Source: Lampris incognitus (lineage: Eukaryota; Chordata; Actinopteri; Lampriformes; Lampridae). Taken from it: DNA of 64,000 nt. Below are positions 25,990 through 35,690 of the stretch, in pieces (position 1 is the stretch's first letter; the number at the start of each line of letters is the position of its first letter). Below the pieces are notes generated by a model. It was not told the origin of the DNA. It did not search any database and saw only the letters and a program-made list of their open reading frames with translations. The DNA is taken from contig NC_079221.1 in NCBI RefSeq assembly GCF_029633865.1, positions 283,001 through 347,000 of the forward strand, written 5' to 3'. Both the position numbers and the translations under genes were made by a program.

Positions 25990-26725
25990 ATAAATCGTGG
26001 CAGGAGTAGTGTGGTAGAGTAGTGGCAGTAAAAGGATGAGGATGAGTTACATCTGTGGCAGTGATAGTGGCAGGAGTAGTGTGGTAGAGTAGTGGAGTAG
26101 TGGCAGTAAGAGGATGAGGATGAGTTACATCTGTGGCAGGAGTAGTGTGGTAGAGTAGTGGAGTAGTGGCAGTAAGAAGATGAGAAGTTACATTTGTGGC
26201 AGTGATAGTGGTGGTAGAAGTGCGGTAGAGTACTGGAGTGGTGGCAGTAAGAAGACGAGGAGGAGTTACATCTGGCTCAGTGATAGTGGTGATAGTAGTG
26301 TGGTAGAGTAGTGGTAGTAAGAGGACGAGGAGGAGTTACATCTGGGGCAGTGACAGTGTGGTTGTAGTGTGGTAGAGGAGTGTGGTAGTGGCAGTAAGAG
26401 GATGAGGAGGAGTTTCATCTGGCGCAGTGACAGTGGTCATAATAGTGTGGTAGAGGAATGGAGTAGTAGCAGTAAGAGGATGAGAATGAGTTACATCTGT
26501 GACAGTGATAGTGGTAGGATTAGTGTGGTAGAGTAGGAGTAGTGGCAGAAAGAGGACGAGGATGAGTTACATCTGGGACAGTGATAGTGGTGGTAGTAGT
26601 ATGGTAGAGTAGTGGAGTAGTGGCAGTAAGAGGACGAGGATGAGTTACATCTGGGGCAGTTATAGTGGTGGTAGTAGTGTGGTAGAGTAGTGGAGTAGTG
26701 GCAGTACGAGGACGAGGATTAGTTA
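25990..26725. repeat. AG/GT-rich minisatellite
   Basis: Irregular tandem units of roughly 65-95 bp built from gtgtggtagagtagtgg, ggcagtaagaggatgagga, gagttacatctg and ggcagtgatagtgg. The array resumes at 28180-28225, on the far side of a family A LINE, so the LINE inserted into it. Confidence 0.9.
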
Positions 26726-28179
26726 CATTACATTACATTACAGTCATTTAACTGACGCTTTTATCCAAAGCGACTTACAATAAGTGCATCATTTAACGTA
26801 GGAGATCAGGAGAACTACTAGTCATCAGAGGTCATAAGTGCGTCTAAACAAGCATCTAAGAGCAAAACCAGTGCTAAAGTAAAAGTGCAAGAAAGATTTT
26901 TTTTTTAAATGAGTGAATACAATAAGTGCTAAGAACAAGTAACAGGGTAGTAGTTCTTAAAGAGGTGAGTTTTCAGCCTGCGCCAAACGATTGGCAGTGA
27001 CTCCGCTGTCCTGACATCAGTGGGGAGTTCATTCCACCACTGTGGGGCCAGGACAGAAAAGAGCCGTGACCGGGTCAATCGGCAGCAGGGGCCTCTGAGC
27101 AACAGGGCAACCAGACATCCCAAGGCAGCAGAGTGAAGTGGTCGAGCGGGGGTGTAGGGCTTGACCATGGCCTGGAGATAGAAAGGAGCTGTTCCTTTCA
27201 CTGCCCTGTAGGCTAGCACCAGAGTCTTAAACTGGATGTGAGCAGCTACTGGGAGCCAGTGTAGACACATGAGAAGGGGAGTTGTGTGGGAGAACTTAGG
27301 GCGGTTGAACATCAGACGAGCTGCAGCTTTCTGAACAAGCTCCAGAGGTCTGATGGCCGACGCCGGGGCGCCAGCCGGGAGATGACCAGAGCCTGGATGA
27401 GCACCTGTGCCATCTCATCGGTGAGGAATGGGTGAATCCTCCTGATGTTATAGAGGAGAAATCTGCAGGAGCGAGCAACCGATGCAACGTTTGCAGTAAA
27501 CGACAGTTGGTCGTCCAGGATCACACCCAGATTCCTTGCAGTCCGAATTGGCATCACCACGGTGTTGTCAATAGTGATAGCCAGGTTTCGGTGCGGGCAA
27601 CCTTTCCCCGGGAGGAACATCAGCTCTGTCTTGTCCAGACTGAGCTTCAGGTGGTGTGTCGCCATCCAATCCAAGATGCCAGTCAAGCACGCAGCAATGC
27701 GTGTCTCAACTTGTGTGTCAGAGGACGGGAAGGACAAGATCAGCTGGGTGTCATCGGCATAACAATGGTAAGAGAAGTCATGCGAGCGAATAACAGAACA
27801 CAGGGATGTCATGTACAGGAAGAACAGGAGAGGACCCAGAACTGAACCTTGTGGAACGCCTGTAATCAGTCTGCAAGGCTCCGACACAGATCCCCTCCAT
27901 GTCACCTGGTAGGAGCGACCCGTCAGGTAGGATGCAAACATTTAGAGTGCAGAGCCTGTGACATCCAGCCCCTCGAGGGTAGAGAGGAGGATCTGGTGGT
28001 TCACTGTGTCAAACGCAGCTGACAGGTCCAGGAGTACCAGGGCAGAGGAGAGAGAGTTTGTTCTCGCAGAGTGCAGCGATTCTGTCACTGCAAGGAGGGT
28101 CGTCTCTGTTCTGGTGAAGGTACAAAGAAAGTTGGTTAAAGACGGCACATTCCAGAGTTTTGGATAGAAAGGGTAGAAT
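26726..28179 (-). mobile_element. L2-type LINE (family A), 5'-truncated
   Basis: 1.45-kb copy in the minisatellite. 27941-27312 encodes RT motifs B and C ([31 protein letters not shown]); 28148-27942 holds motif A ([16 protein letters not shown]); 27312-26929 the C-terminus. Compared with its relatives it lacks about 25 codons between VISRL and APRRRP, a small deletion near 27376. Confidence 0.92.
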
Positions 28180-28225
28180 GGAATCTGGGGCAGTGATAGT
28201 GGTGGTAGTTGCTGTAGTAGTGTAC

Positions 28226-28774
28226 AGCTTTGAGCAGTTACTTCAGATTTGAGTCTGAACTAATGGATTATCTCGACTGACATGAAAAGAAAAGTATGCA
28301 TTTTTTTCTTTTCTTTTCTCTTTTGTGTCTTTAACTTTACTTCATGAGCAGTTGTAAAGGTGACTGAGTAGATTCTCTACCAGGTTCCCACGCTCTGCTC
28401 AGGGCTGACATTGTGTGAGCAGTCCAATCTAATTTGCTTTCTTTGAAGATGGACTGTAAACTTAATAAAGAGTATTTGTCAGTCTGCCCTGATTGGTGTC
28501 TGTAGAGAAAGACAACTGTGTTCAGGACACATGATCTCTGATCTCAAGACTTCCTCCCTTCTGCCCAATCTCCCAGCTTTCCTTTTTGGCACCCTTTCTT
28601 CCCATGCTCCCACTCTTTTTTCCTACTCCCTCCCTTTCTTTCTGTCTTTCTTCTTTCCTTCCTTCCGTAATTATTTATTCACGTATTTATTCATTTGTTT
28701 ATCATAAATCTCTTTCTGTTTGGCTGTGACCTGGGACAAGAGCAGTGTGATCAGTAAAGTATTTGCACTCCAGC
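28226..28774. other. unassigned, with a pyrimidine-rich tract
   Basis: CT-rich block at about 28555-28665. No element or exon recognised. Confidence 0.5.
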
Positions 28775-28835
28775 AGATCAAATCTATTTTATTTGTATAG
28801 CCCAATATCACAAATTACACATTTGCCTCAGTGGG
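28775..28835 (-). mobile_element. family B LINE 3' fragment
   Basis: ctattttatttgtatagcccaatatcacaaattac matches 48133-48168. Only the last 60 or so bases of the LINE are present. Confidence 0.75.
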
Positions 28836-29261
28836 AGCAGACGGCAAGAGCAGACTGCAGAAGATGATGATGTTTTGGACTTTTCTCCCACCACCTTGCA
28901 TGTTTAAATAGTACTTGCACTGATGAATGCTGCTTTTGCACTGTCTTTGCTATAAATACCCACCCAAAGGTTGCTAGCCCGCTTAACTCAGATGGATCCA
29001 TTGCGACTCTATCATTGTATTTATGTTTGGCTGAGAGATGGGTGCCAGGACAAAAGGGGCGTGTCCTAAGTTTACCTGTACAGAGCTATCACCACTCTGC
29101 TGTTCAATAGAGTTAATGGGGGGCTTGGTTTGAGGGATGGTCCAGTGACTGAAGAGGTCAGTCAGTATGTGTCCATACACAACTATATGTCAGGTCAAAG
29201 GGTCCTTGATCAAAACATTGTGAATCTGGAATGTCATCTAAAAAAAACCAAACAGAATCTG

Positions 29262-29616
29262 TCCATTATCCAAACCGCTTATCCTTACTTAGGGTCACGG
29301 GGATGCTGGAGCCTATCCCAGCAGTCATTGTTCGGCGGGTGGGGAGACACCACCAGACCATCCCCACCCCCACCACACACACACACACACACCTAGGGAC
29401 AATTTAGTACGGCTGATTCACCTGACCTACATGCCTTTGGACTGTGGGAGGACCCGGAGCACCCGGAGGAAACCCACGCAGACACAGGGAGAACATGCAA
29501 ACTCCACACAGAGGACGACCCAGGATGACCCCCATAGTTGCACTACCCCGGGGATCGAACCCAGGACCTTCTTGCTGTGAGGCAACTGCGCTAACCACTG
29601 CACCACCGTGCCACCT
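29262..29616 (-). mobile_element. tRNA-derived SINE (DANA-like, family S2)
   Basis: On the minus strand it begins ggcacggtggtgcagtggttagc, has a B box ggttcgatccc, then ggagtttgcatgttctccc and gtgggtttcctccgggtgctcc, and ends in gctggagcctatcccagcagtcattg, ccgcttatcc. This is the layout of widespread fish tRNA-derived SINEs. A CA run and a C-rich patch interrupt it at 29363-29393. Confidence 0.88.
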
Positions 29617-29805
29617 ATCTGTAAAATAAATAAACGAAATAAAAGAAAAACAAACTTTTAATGTGGTTTTGAAGATTTTTGTTCCAAAATTATATATCCA
29701 AGTTCTTTAAAAATGGTGACACAATATATCGATTGAAAATAAATTCCCATGCAACACAAGATATTACCGGTCTTAAACATGTCAGACAGAACCCGTGAGA
29801 AAATG

Positions 29806-29905
29806 GGATGTGTACTTTTAAGATAGGATGTGTACTTTTAAGATGGAATGTGCACTTTTAAGATGGTATGTGTACTTTTAAGATGGTATGTGTACTTCTA
29901 AGATT
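29806..29905. repeat. 22-bp tandem repeat
   Basis: Five units of ggtatgtgtacttttaagat with single-base changes, one after another. Confidence 0.9.
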
Positions 29906-30249
29906 GGAACAAAAAAATACCAGCTTTTCTTCTTCAACTGAGCATACGGTTTTATGGACTGGGCACCTTGTTTTATAAATCATTGGTTTGCTCCTTCAAC
30001 TTAATACTGACTTTAGAACCATGCTGCATTGTGTGTTTGGGCAACTCTGATCTACATTACAATAATTGAACGCCTACACAACATACATATTTTCATTTTT
30101 TTTTTTATTTTGCTGTGAAAACTTGACAATAGCTCAGAATATATATGTTTTTGGTGCATTTCAAATCCTTTTGAGTCAGAGTAGACAGTAAACAAATCGA
30201 TCCCCTGGTTTATTTGTGAGCAAATGTTCTAGCAGTGATTCTCAACAGG

Positions 30250-30303
30250 ACTTTATTCCTGTGATATTGGGCTACACAAATAAAACTGACGTGACTTGAC
30301 TTG
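30250..30303 (+). mobile_element. family B LINE tail fragment
   Basis: tgtgatattgggctacacaaataaaactgacgtgacttgacttg: the last bases of the family B 3' end with its TTGAC-type tail. Confidence 0.7.
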
Positions 30304-30756
30304 CTCAGCAATCAGTTCAGGAACAACAGCTGGACTGAAGACTGACTTCTGTCCTCTGCCATCGTACCTGGGTGTTTCTCCTGTGTCATGGTCCCATAGC
30401 TCATCTCGTGCTGTGGTCCCATAGCTCATCTCGTGTTGTGGTCCGGTAGGTCATCATGTCCTGGTCCTGTGGGAAGCCACCAGAAACAGGGCCACATCTC
30501 ATTTTAGGTCACAACCCACACTTTAACATGCGATATTGTAGACCTATGGTTTTTGTTAATGTCATTCTCATTCAGTTTTTTCCTTTGGCAGTGAGAGCTC
30601 AAAGTTTCCACCGTTGTCCACTCACAAAACTTCAGCTGCTTTAAAGCAACCGATCTCTCTGAAACACTTAAAAACAGACCAGAAATAAAGACAACTTTTG
30701 CTGCCTACTCTTGCTTTTGAGTGTAGCGCTGTCTAAGTATATACGTTTTATATATG
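30304..30756. other. unassigned
   Basis: A 30-bp unit (tcatctcgtgctgtggtcccatagc) is repeated about three times at 30388-30452. Otherwise nothing recognised. Confidence 0.5.
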
Positions 30757-31168
30757 CACCTGAGTTTCCCCCCGTTTTTCTCCCCAATTGTATCCGGCCA
30801 ATTACCCCACTCTTCTTACGGTCGCTGCTGCACCCCCTCTGCTGATCCGGGGAGGGCTGCAGACTACCACATGCCTCCTCCCATACATGTGGAGTCACCA
30901 GCCGCTTCTTTTCACCTGACAGCGAGGAGTTTCACCAGGGGGACGTAGCACATGGGAGGATCCCGCTATTCCCCCCAGTTCCCCCGGCCAACCAGAGGAG
31001 GCGCTAGTGTAGTGACCAGGACACATACCCACTTCCGGCTTCCCACCCGCAGACACAGCCAATTGTGTCTGTAGGGACGCCCGACCAAGCTGGAGGTAAC
31101 ACGGGGATTCGAACCGGTGATCCTCGCGTTGGTAGGCAACGTAATAGACCACTACGCTACCCGGACAC
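30757..31168 (-). mobile_element. tRNA-derived SINE, full length (family S1)
   Basis: Complete reference copy of S1 in the window. On the minus strand: tRNA-like head with ggtgtccgggtagcgtagtgg (A-box side) and ggttcgaatccccgtg (B box, about 31104-31119), body with cagacacaattgg, gcgcctcctctgg, catgtggtagtctgcagccc, and the end taattggccggatacaattggggag. Other copies lie at 3204, 5119, 5646 and 47205. Confidence 0.9.
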
Positions 31169-31299
31169 CTTGCACTCGTAGCTCTCTGTTTATGAATAAA
31201 ACGTTAGGGTCTTATCTTGAATATTAGGTAGGCAGAAAACAAGAAGAAGAAAAGACAAAAAGTGTATTATGAAAACCATCTTGTACCTCGGAGACATTC

Positions 31300-31730
31300 C
31301 TATCTATTACTGTACTTTCTATTACTTTACTGGCTATTACTGTACTAGCTATGATTTTACTATTACTATACTATCTATTACTGTACTATTACTTTAGTAG
31401 CTATGACTGTACTAGCTATTAATTTACTATCTATTACTGTACTATCTATTATTATACTATTACTGTACTATTACTTTACTAGCTATTACTTTACTATAAC
31501 TGTACTATCTATTACTTTACTAGCTATTACTGTACTATCTATTACTATACTATTACTGTACTATCTATTACTATACTATTACTGTACTATCTATTACTTT
31601 ACTAGCTATTACTGTACTATTACTTATCTATTACTGTACTATTACTTTACTAGCTGTTACTATACTATCTATTACTGTAATATCCATTACTGTATTATTA
31701 CTTTACTATCTATTACTGTACTATCATGAA
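31300..31730. repeat. AT-rich tandem repeat (tattactgtactatc)
   Basis: Irregular repetition of about 15 bp and truncated forms over 430 bp. An open frame through it (Leu/Tyr/Ile/Thr repeats) is an artefact. Confidence 0.92.
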
Positions 31731-32020
31731 ATCTGTCCAAAGTGGTGTGTGTATCAGTGTCTATATACGTGCGCTGATAGTAAATAAAATGGCGCCTTTA
31801 AAGTTGATGTAGCTTGGTTGTTTCACCCCTCCCACAGCTGTCAGTCAACATAAATGGAAACCGAGTGGTATCTAGCGTTTATGCATTAGGTTTTGGCTGC
31901 CTCAGTGATAAAAAGACAATATCCAGCATGACGATGATTTAGACATTCAAATGTCAGTTTGCAACCCTCTCTTTTGTCTAACAAACATCTCTCCTGTTGG
32001 GCGGCTGCTGTCAAAAGCCT
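31731..32020. other. unassigned
   Basis: No element recognised. Confidence 0.5.
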
Positions 32021-32168
32021 TAAGTGACTTAGCTTAATTAATCTAAGTCACTTAGCTTAATTAAGTGACTTAGCTAAGTCACTAAGTCACTTAAGCTAAG
32101 TCACTGAATAGTGACTTAGTTTAACTAAGCTAAGTCACTGAAGCTAATTAACTTAAGCTAAATCACTG
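32021..32168. repeat. palindrome-rich block (AAGTGACTTAG both ways)
   Basis: The 11-mer taagtgactta and its complement taagtcactta alternate with cttaattaag and agctaa spacers, giving several overlapping perfect hairpins. Confidence 0.88.
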
Positions 32169-32262
32169 ACTAGGCCATGGGGTCCTTCTTTGGGAGACCA
32201 CACATACACATGGGATTGGGAGCTGGTTGGTACATTTATTTATGACACTGAAAGTATTGCAC

Positions 32263-32267
<5 letters not shown>

Positions 32268-32298
<31 letters not shown>
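32268..32298. repeat. (TG)n microsatellite
   Basis: About 16 TG units. Confidence 0.95.
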
Positions 32299-32302
<4 letters not shown>

Positions 32303-33090
32303 TATCTGAGTACACAAGTTAGATTTACATACTAAGTGCAAACAGTCCAATTAGCAACTAATTACATAGCAGATTTTTTTCTTTTTTTTTAGACTCATGA
32401 CGAGGACAGATGTGTGCTGCAGATGGTAGAAAATTACGTTCACTGTCCTGTTTACATTTAACCAAAGATTTACTCACACAGGGTAGGGGAGCAGCTCCCT
32501 CTCACACAGATAAGATACAACAAGCCATCACAGTCGCTATTGAGGAATGACGTCACATCAGCAGTGGGAGACCAGCTCCATTAATTGGAAAACATTTTCA
32601 TAAAACAAAACAAAATTTCATATTTCCTTAACAGAACCCGTCTGCAGGATGCAATGCACACGACTAATGACACCTGCCCCGCAAACCCACCTTTTGCACT
32701 GGGTACTTCTCATAATTTCAGTTTGGAGACGAGTCAAGAGTCCCAGTTCATGATTTGAGTGCAGAAGCATGTTAATAAAAGGAAATAATGGGCCTGTGTT
32801 GACAAGGTGAGCATTTCAAACTCAAGGCACAGATACCGAATGTGTCTTTGGTCATTTCTGTTCTCCTGCGTCAGTCATTTACCATTCCAGTTAGTCACCA
32901 AAGAACAGCTTGTCCAGTTATATAATAATGTTTGGTCCTGATGTGCTATGTTTCAAGAGAAAATCACCGCATTTATAGTATCAATGGAAAACATAAAACC
33001 TTTTCAATTGTGGAACAAAACTCTTGCCATCTACAATGGGGGAATTTCAAATTGTATGTAGTTTTACTGGTTATATATAGCAATAAATAG
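32299..33090. other. unassigned intergenic DNA
   Basis: AT-rich. No exon or element recognised. Confidence 0.5.
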
Positions 33091-33094
33091 ATCA

Positions 33095-33580
33095 GAGTAG
33101 AGGTGGGGCTGAGTCATTGTCTTCCAAGTCATTGTCTTCCAAGTCACAAGTAAGTCTCAAGTCTTGGTACTCAAGCTCCAAGTCAAGTGCCAAGTCCTAA
33201 ACTTTGAGTTTTAAGTCTTAAACAAGTCATTATGCACTCCTCATCGAATTTCACGGCAATTCAAACTGTCAGCAATTTAATATAATAACATTTATGCAAA
33301 TCATTAATGTTTTTTATTTATTATGGGTTGATTCAAAGTGGATCTGTAATAATGGAAATAAAGAGTTTATTGGCCACACTTTTTAAAAGCACTTTTGTCT
33401 CTGGGTTTGGAGACGGCACTGAGTCTTTCAAGTCAAAAGGCTCCAAGTAAAGTCATGAGTTATGTGTTAAAGTCAAAGTCGAGTTGCAAGTTTTTTTGAG
33501 TTTTGTCAAGTCAAATCTAAATTCAACAAATTTGTGACTTGAGTCTACCTCAAGTCCAAGTCTTGTGACTCGAGTGGCTA
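33095..33580. repeat. AAGTC-rich interspersed repeat
   Basis: Dense caagtc/gacttg motifs at both ends (33110-33230 and 33420-33575) with a less repetitive centre. Many fish genomes carry such blocks as non-autonomous DNA elements; I could not define terminal repeats. It lies just beyond the receptor stop codon, so it may be in the 3' UTR. A candidate poly(A) signal on the minus strand is at 33371-33366. Confidence 0.5.
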
Positions 33581-33827
33581 GATTTCCTGATAGTTTACTG
33601 CTCTGTTGCACAGATTTTATCCTCTCAAGGCAAATCTCAGCTGGGCCTTTTCTCACGCTACAGAGATAACTGCCAGTTTGCATTTGCTGCAAAAGACTGA
33701 TTTAAGGTGACCAGGTAAACACCAGGCAAGCATAGCCAGTCTTAAGTGCCTACATCTGTACAAACATCTATACAAACAGCAAATGAGGTATGTTGCTTAG
33801 ACCACAGATCCACAGTGAGCCAGGGCA

Positions 33828-34340
33828 TCATGTCTCTTCAGGGTGAGGAACCTCGGGCTGGGGGCCGGCCCTGCAGACCCCGGAGCTCCCACGGTCACGT
33901 CCTCTGGCAATGTTTGGCTCTGAGAGTGAGGTGGAGAGGGTAGAGGAGGAGCAGGAAGAGAGAGGAGCGAAGGAGGAGTGTGGAGAGGAGGGAGAAGGAG
34001 GAACATCACTATCAAAGGAATCGAGGGAGGGCGCAGGGGGAGAAGAGGAGGAGGGAGGATCCTCTGATTGTACGCTGTAAATGTGGCTGTAGTTTGTTGT
34101 CTCTGGGTCCTTCTCTCTTGCCTCCTCTCCCTCCTCTGTCTTCACTGCTTGTCGTTGCTCCCCCCCATCCTCTCCTCCTGCCTCCTCCTCCTCGTGCTGT
34201 CTTCTCTCCTCTCCAGTTTCTTCTGTCTCAACATCCTGTTCAAGGGCGTTGATGCGCTCCACCACACAGTGAGCAGTGAGCCTGGCTTCAGGGTCGTGAT
34301 CCCAGCACTCTGTGATGGTGGCACACAAAACACTCGTCCC
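33828..34340 (-). CDS. tgfbr2: tgfbr2-like last exon: kinase end and long tail
   Basis: 513 nt including the TGA at 33830-33828; acceptor ctctttcag|GGGACG. The first 45 or so residues finish the kinase ([20 protein letters not shown]). The remaining 125 form an acidic stretch ([12 protein letters not shown]), a Tyr-containing segment ([11 protein letters not shown]), a Ser/Pro-rich run and the end [11 protein letters not shown]. Mammalian TGFBR2 ends only about 25 residues after the kinase, so this tail is a clear difference. The sequence is low complexity but the frame is open throughout. Confidence 0.88.
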   Translation of the reverse strand, partial: GTSVLCATITECWDHDPEARLTAHCVVERINALEQDVETEETGEERRQHEEEEAGGEDGGEQRQAVKTEEGEEAREKDPETTNYSHIYSVQSEDPPSSSSPPAPSLDSFDSDVPPSPSSPHSSFAPLSSCSSSTLSTSLSEPNIARGRDRGSSGVCRAGPQPEVPHPEET

Positions 34341-35626
34341 CTGAAAGAGAGAGGGAGCGCTGGGATTACACTGGGAGTACCTATTCCTTTGTATTGTTTT
34401 TTGAAAAATGAGAAATGGATAGGTACAGTGAAGGTACAAAAGCGGAGAGAGAGGTAGAGATCTGTTGAAATAATGATTAATAAGACAAAGCAGTACAAGA
34501 CAAGACAAGAGATATGTTGTTTACCAGATGTTGCATCCATGCTGAGGGGATGTCAGGTCTTCCTCTGTCTCTCAGCACCAAGTCCCTCATACTGTCCACA
34601 CATGGCTGGTCACACACCCTAGACCCAAATGCTGGCTCATAGCTTTTTACCTCTGGAATGAGGCAAAGAGAGACACAGAAAAACAGCAAGATAAAGAGAG
34701 GTATAGAAAGACAGCGAGATAGAGAGAGGTATAGAAAGACAGCGAGATAGAGAGGTATAGAAAGACAGCGAGATAGCGAGAGGTATAGAAAGACAACGAG
34801 ATAGAGAGAGGTATAGAAAGACAGCAAGATAGAGAGAGGTATAGAAAGACAGCAAGATAGAGAGAGGTATAGAAAGACAGCAAGATAGAGAAAGGTATAG
34901 AAAGACAGCGAGATAGAGAGGTATAGAAAGACACCAAGATAGAGGTACAGAAAGACAGCAAGATAGAGAGAGGTATAGAAAGATACCAAGATAGAGGTAC
35001 AGAAAGACAGCAAGATAGAGAGAGGTATAGAAAGACACCAAGATAGAGGTACAGAAAGACAGCAAGATAGAGAGTATAGAAAGACAGCAGGATAGAGAGA
35101 GGTACAGAAAGACAGCGAGATAGAGAGGTATAGAAAGACAGTGACATAGAGAGAGGTATAGAAAGACAGCGAGATAGAGAGAGGTACAGAAAGACAAAGA
35201 GATCAAGAGAGGTATAGAAAGACAACGAGATCAAGAGAGGTATAGAAAGACAGCGAGATAGAGAGAGTTATAGAAAGACAGCGAGATAGACAGGTACAGA
35301 AAGACAGCGAGATAGAGACAGGTATAGAAAGACAGCCAGATAGAGAACAGGTACAGAAAGAGACAGGGCAAAACAGTGATGGAAACAAAGAGACAATGAT
35401 GGTCTAAGGGACTGATGTTTGAAATTAGCATCAGCTACATACACATGTATAGTACATTGGACACTGCTTCTGCAACTGTCAATGTACTCTGGACTTGTCC
35501 CTTACAAACAAACTAATAAATAAACAAATAAATAAACAAATAAAGTCACAGCTGTGAACAAAATGGCTCTTCCTCTGTCCAAACAGTAATGAAATCCAAG
35601 GGAAGTGAATTTTTGATTTTCTCACA

Positions 35627-35690
<64 letters not shown>

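Noticed and set aside
31075..31168. Functional tRNA gene on the minus strand
   Set aside because: Head of an S1 SINE; the same sequence continues into the SINE body found in four other places.
31300..31730. 108-aa plus-strand frame of Leu/Tyr/Ile
   Set aside because: Low-complexity tandem repeat with no start context or homologue.
34637..35431. Several overlapping 60-195 aa minus-strand frames rich in Leu, Ser, Tyr
   Set aside because: They arise because the 26-bp minisatellite lacks stops in several frames. The array is an intron of the receptor gene.
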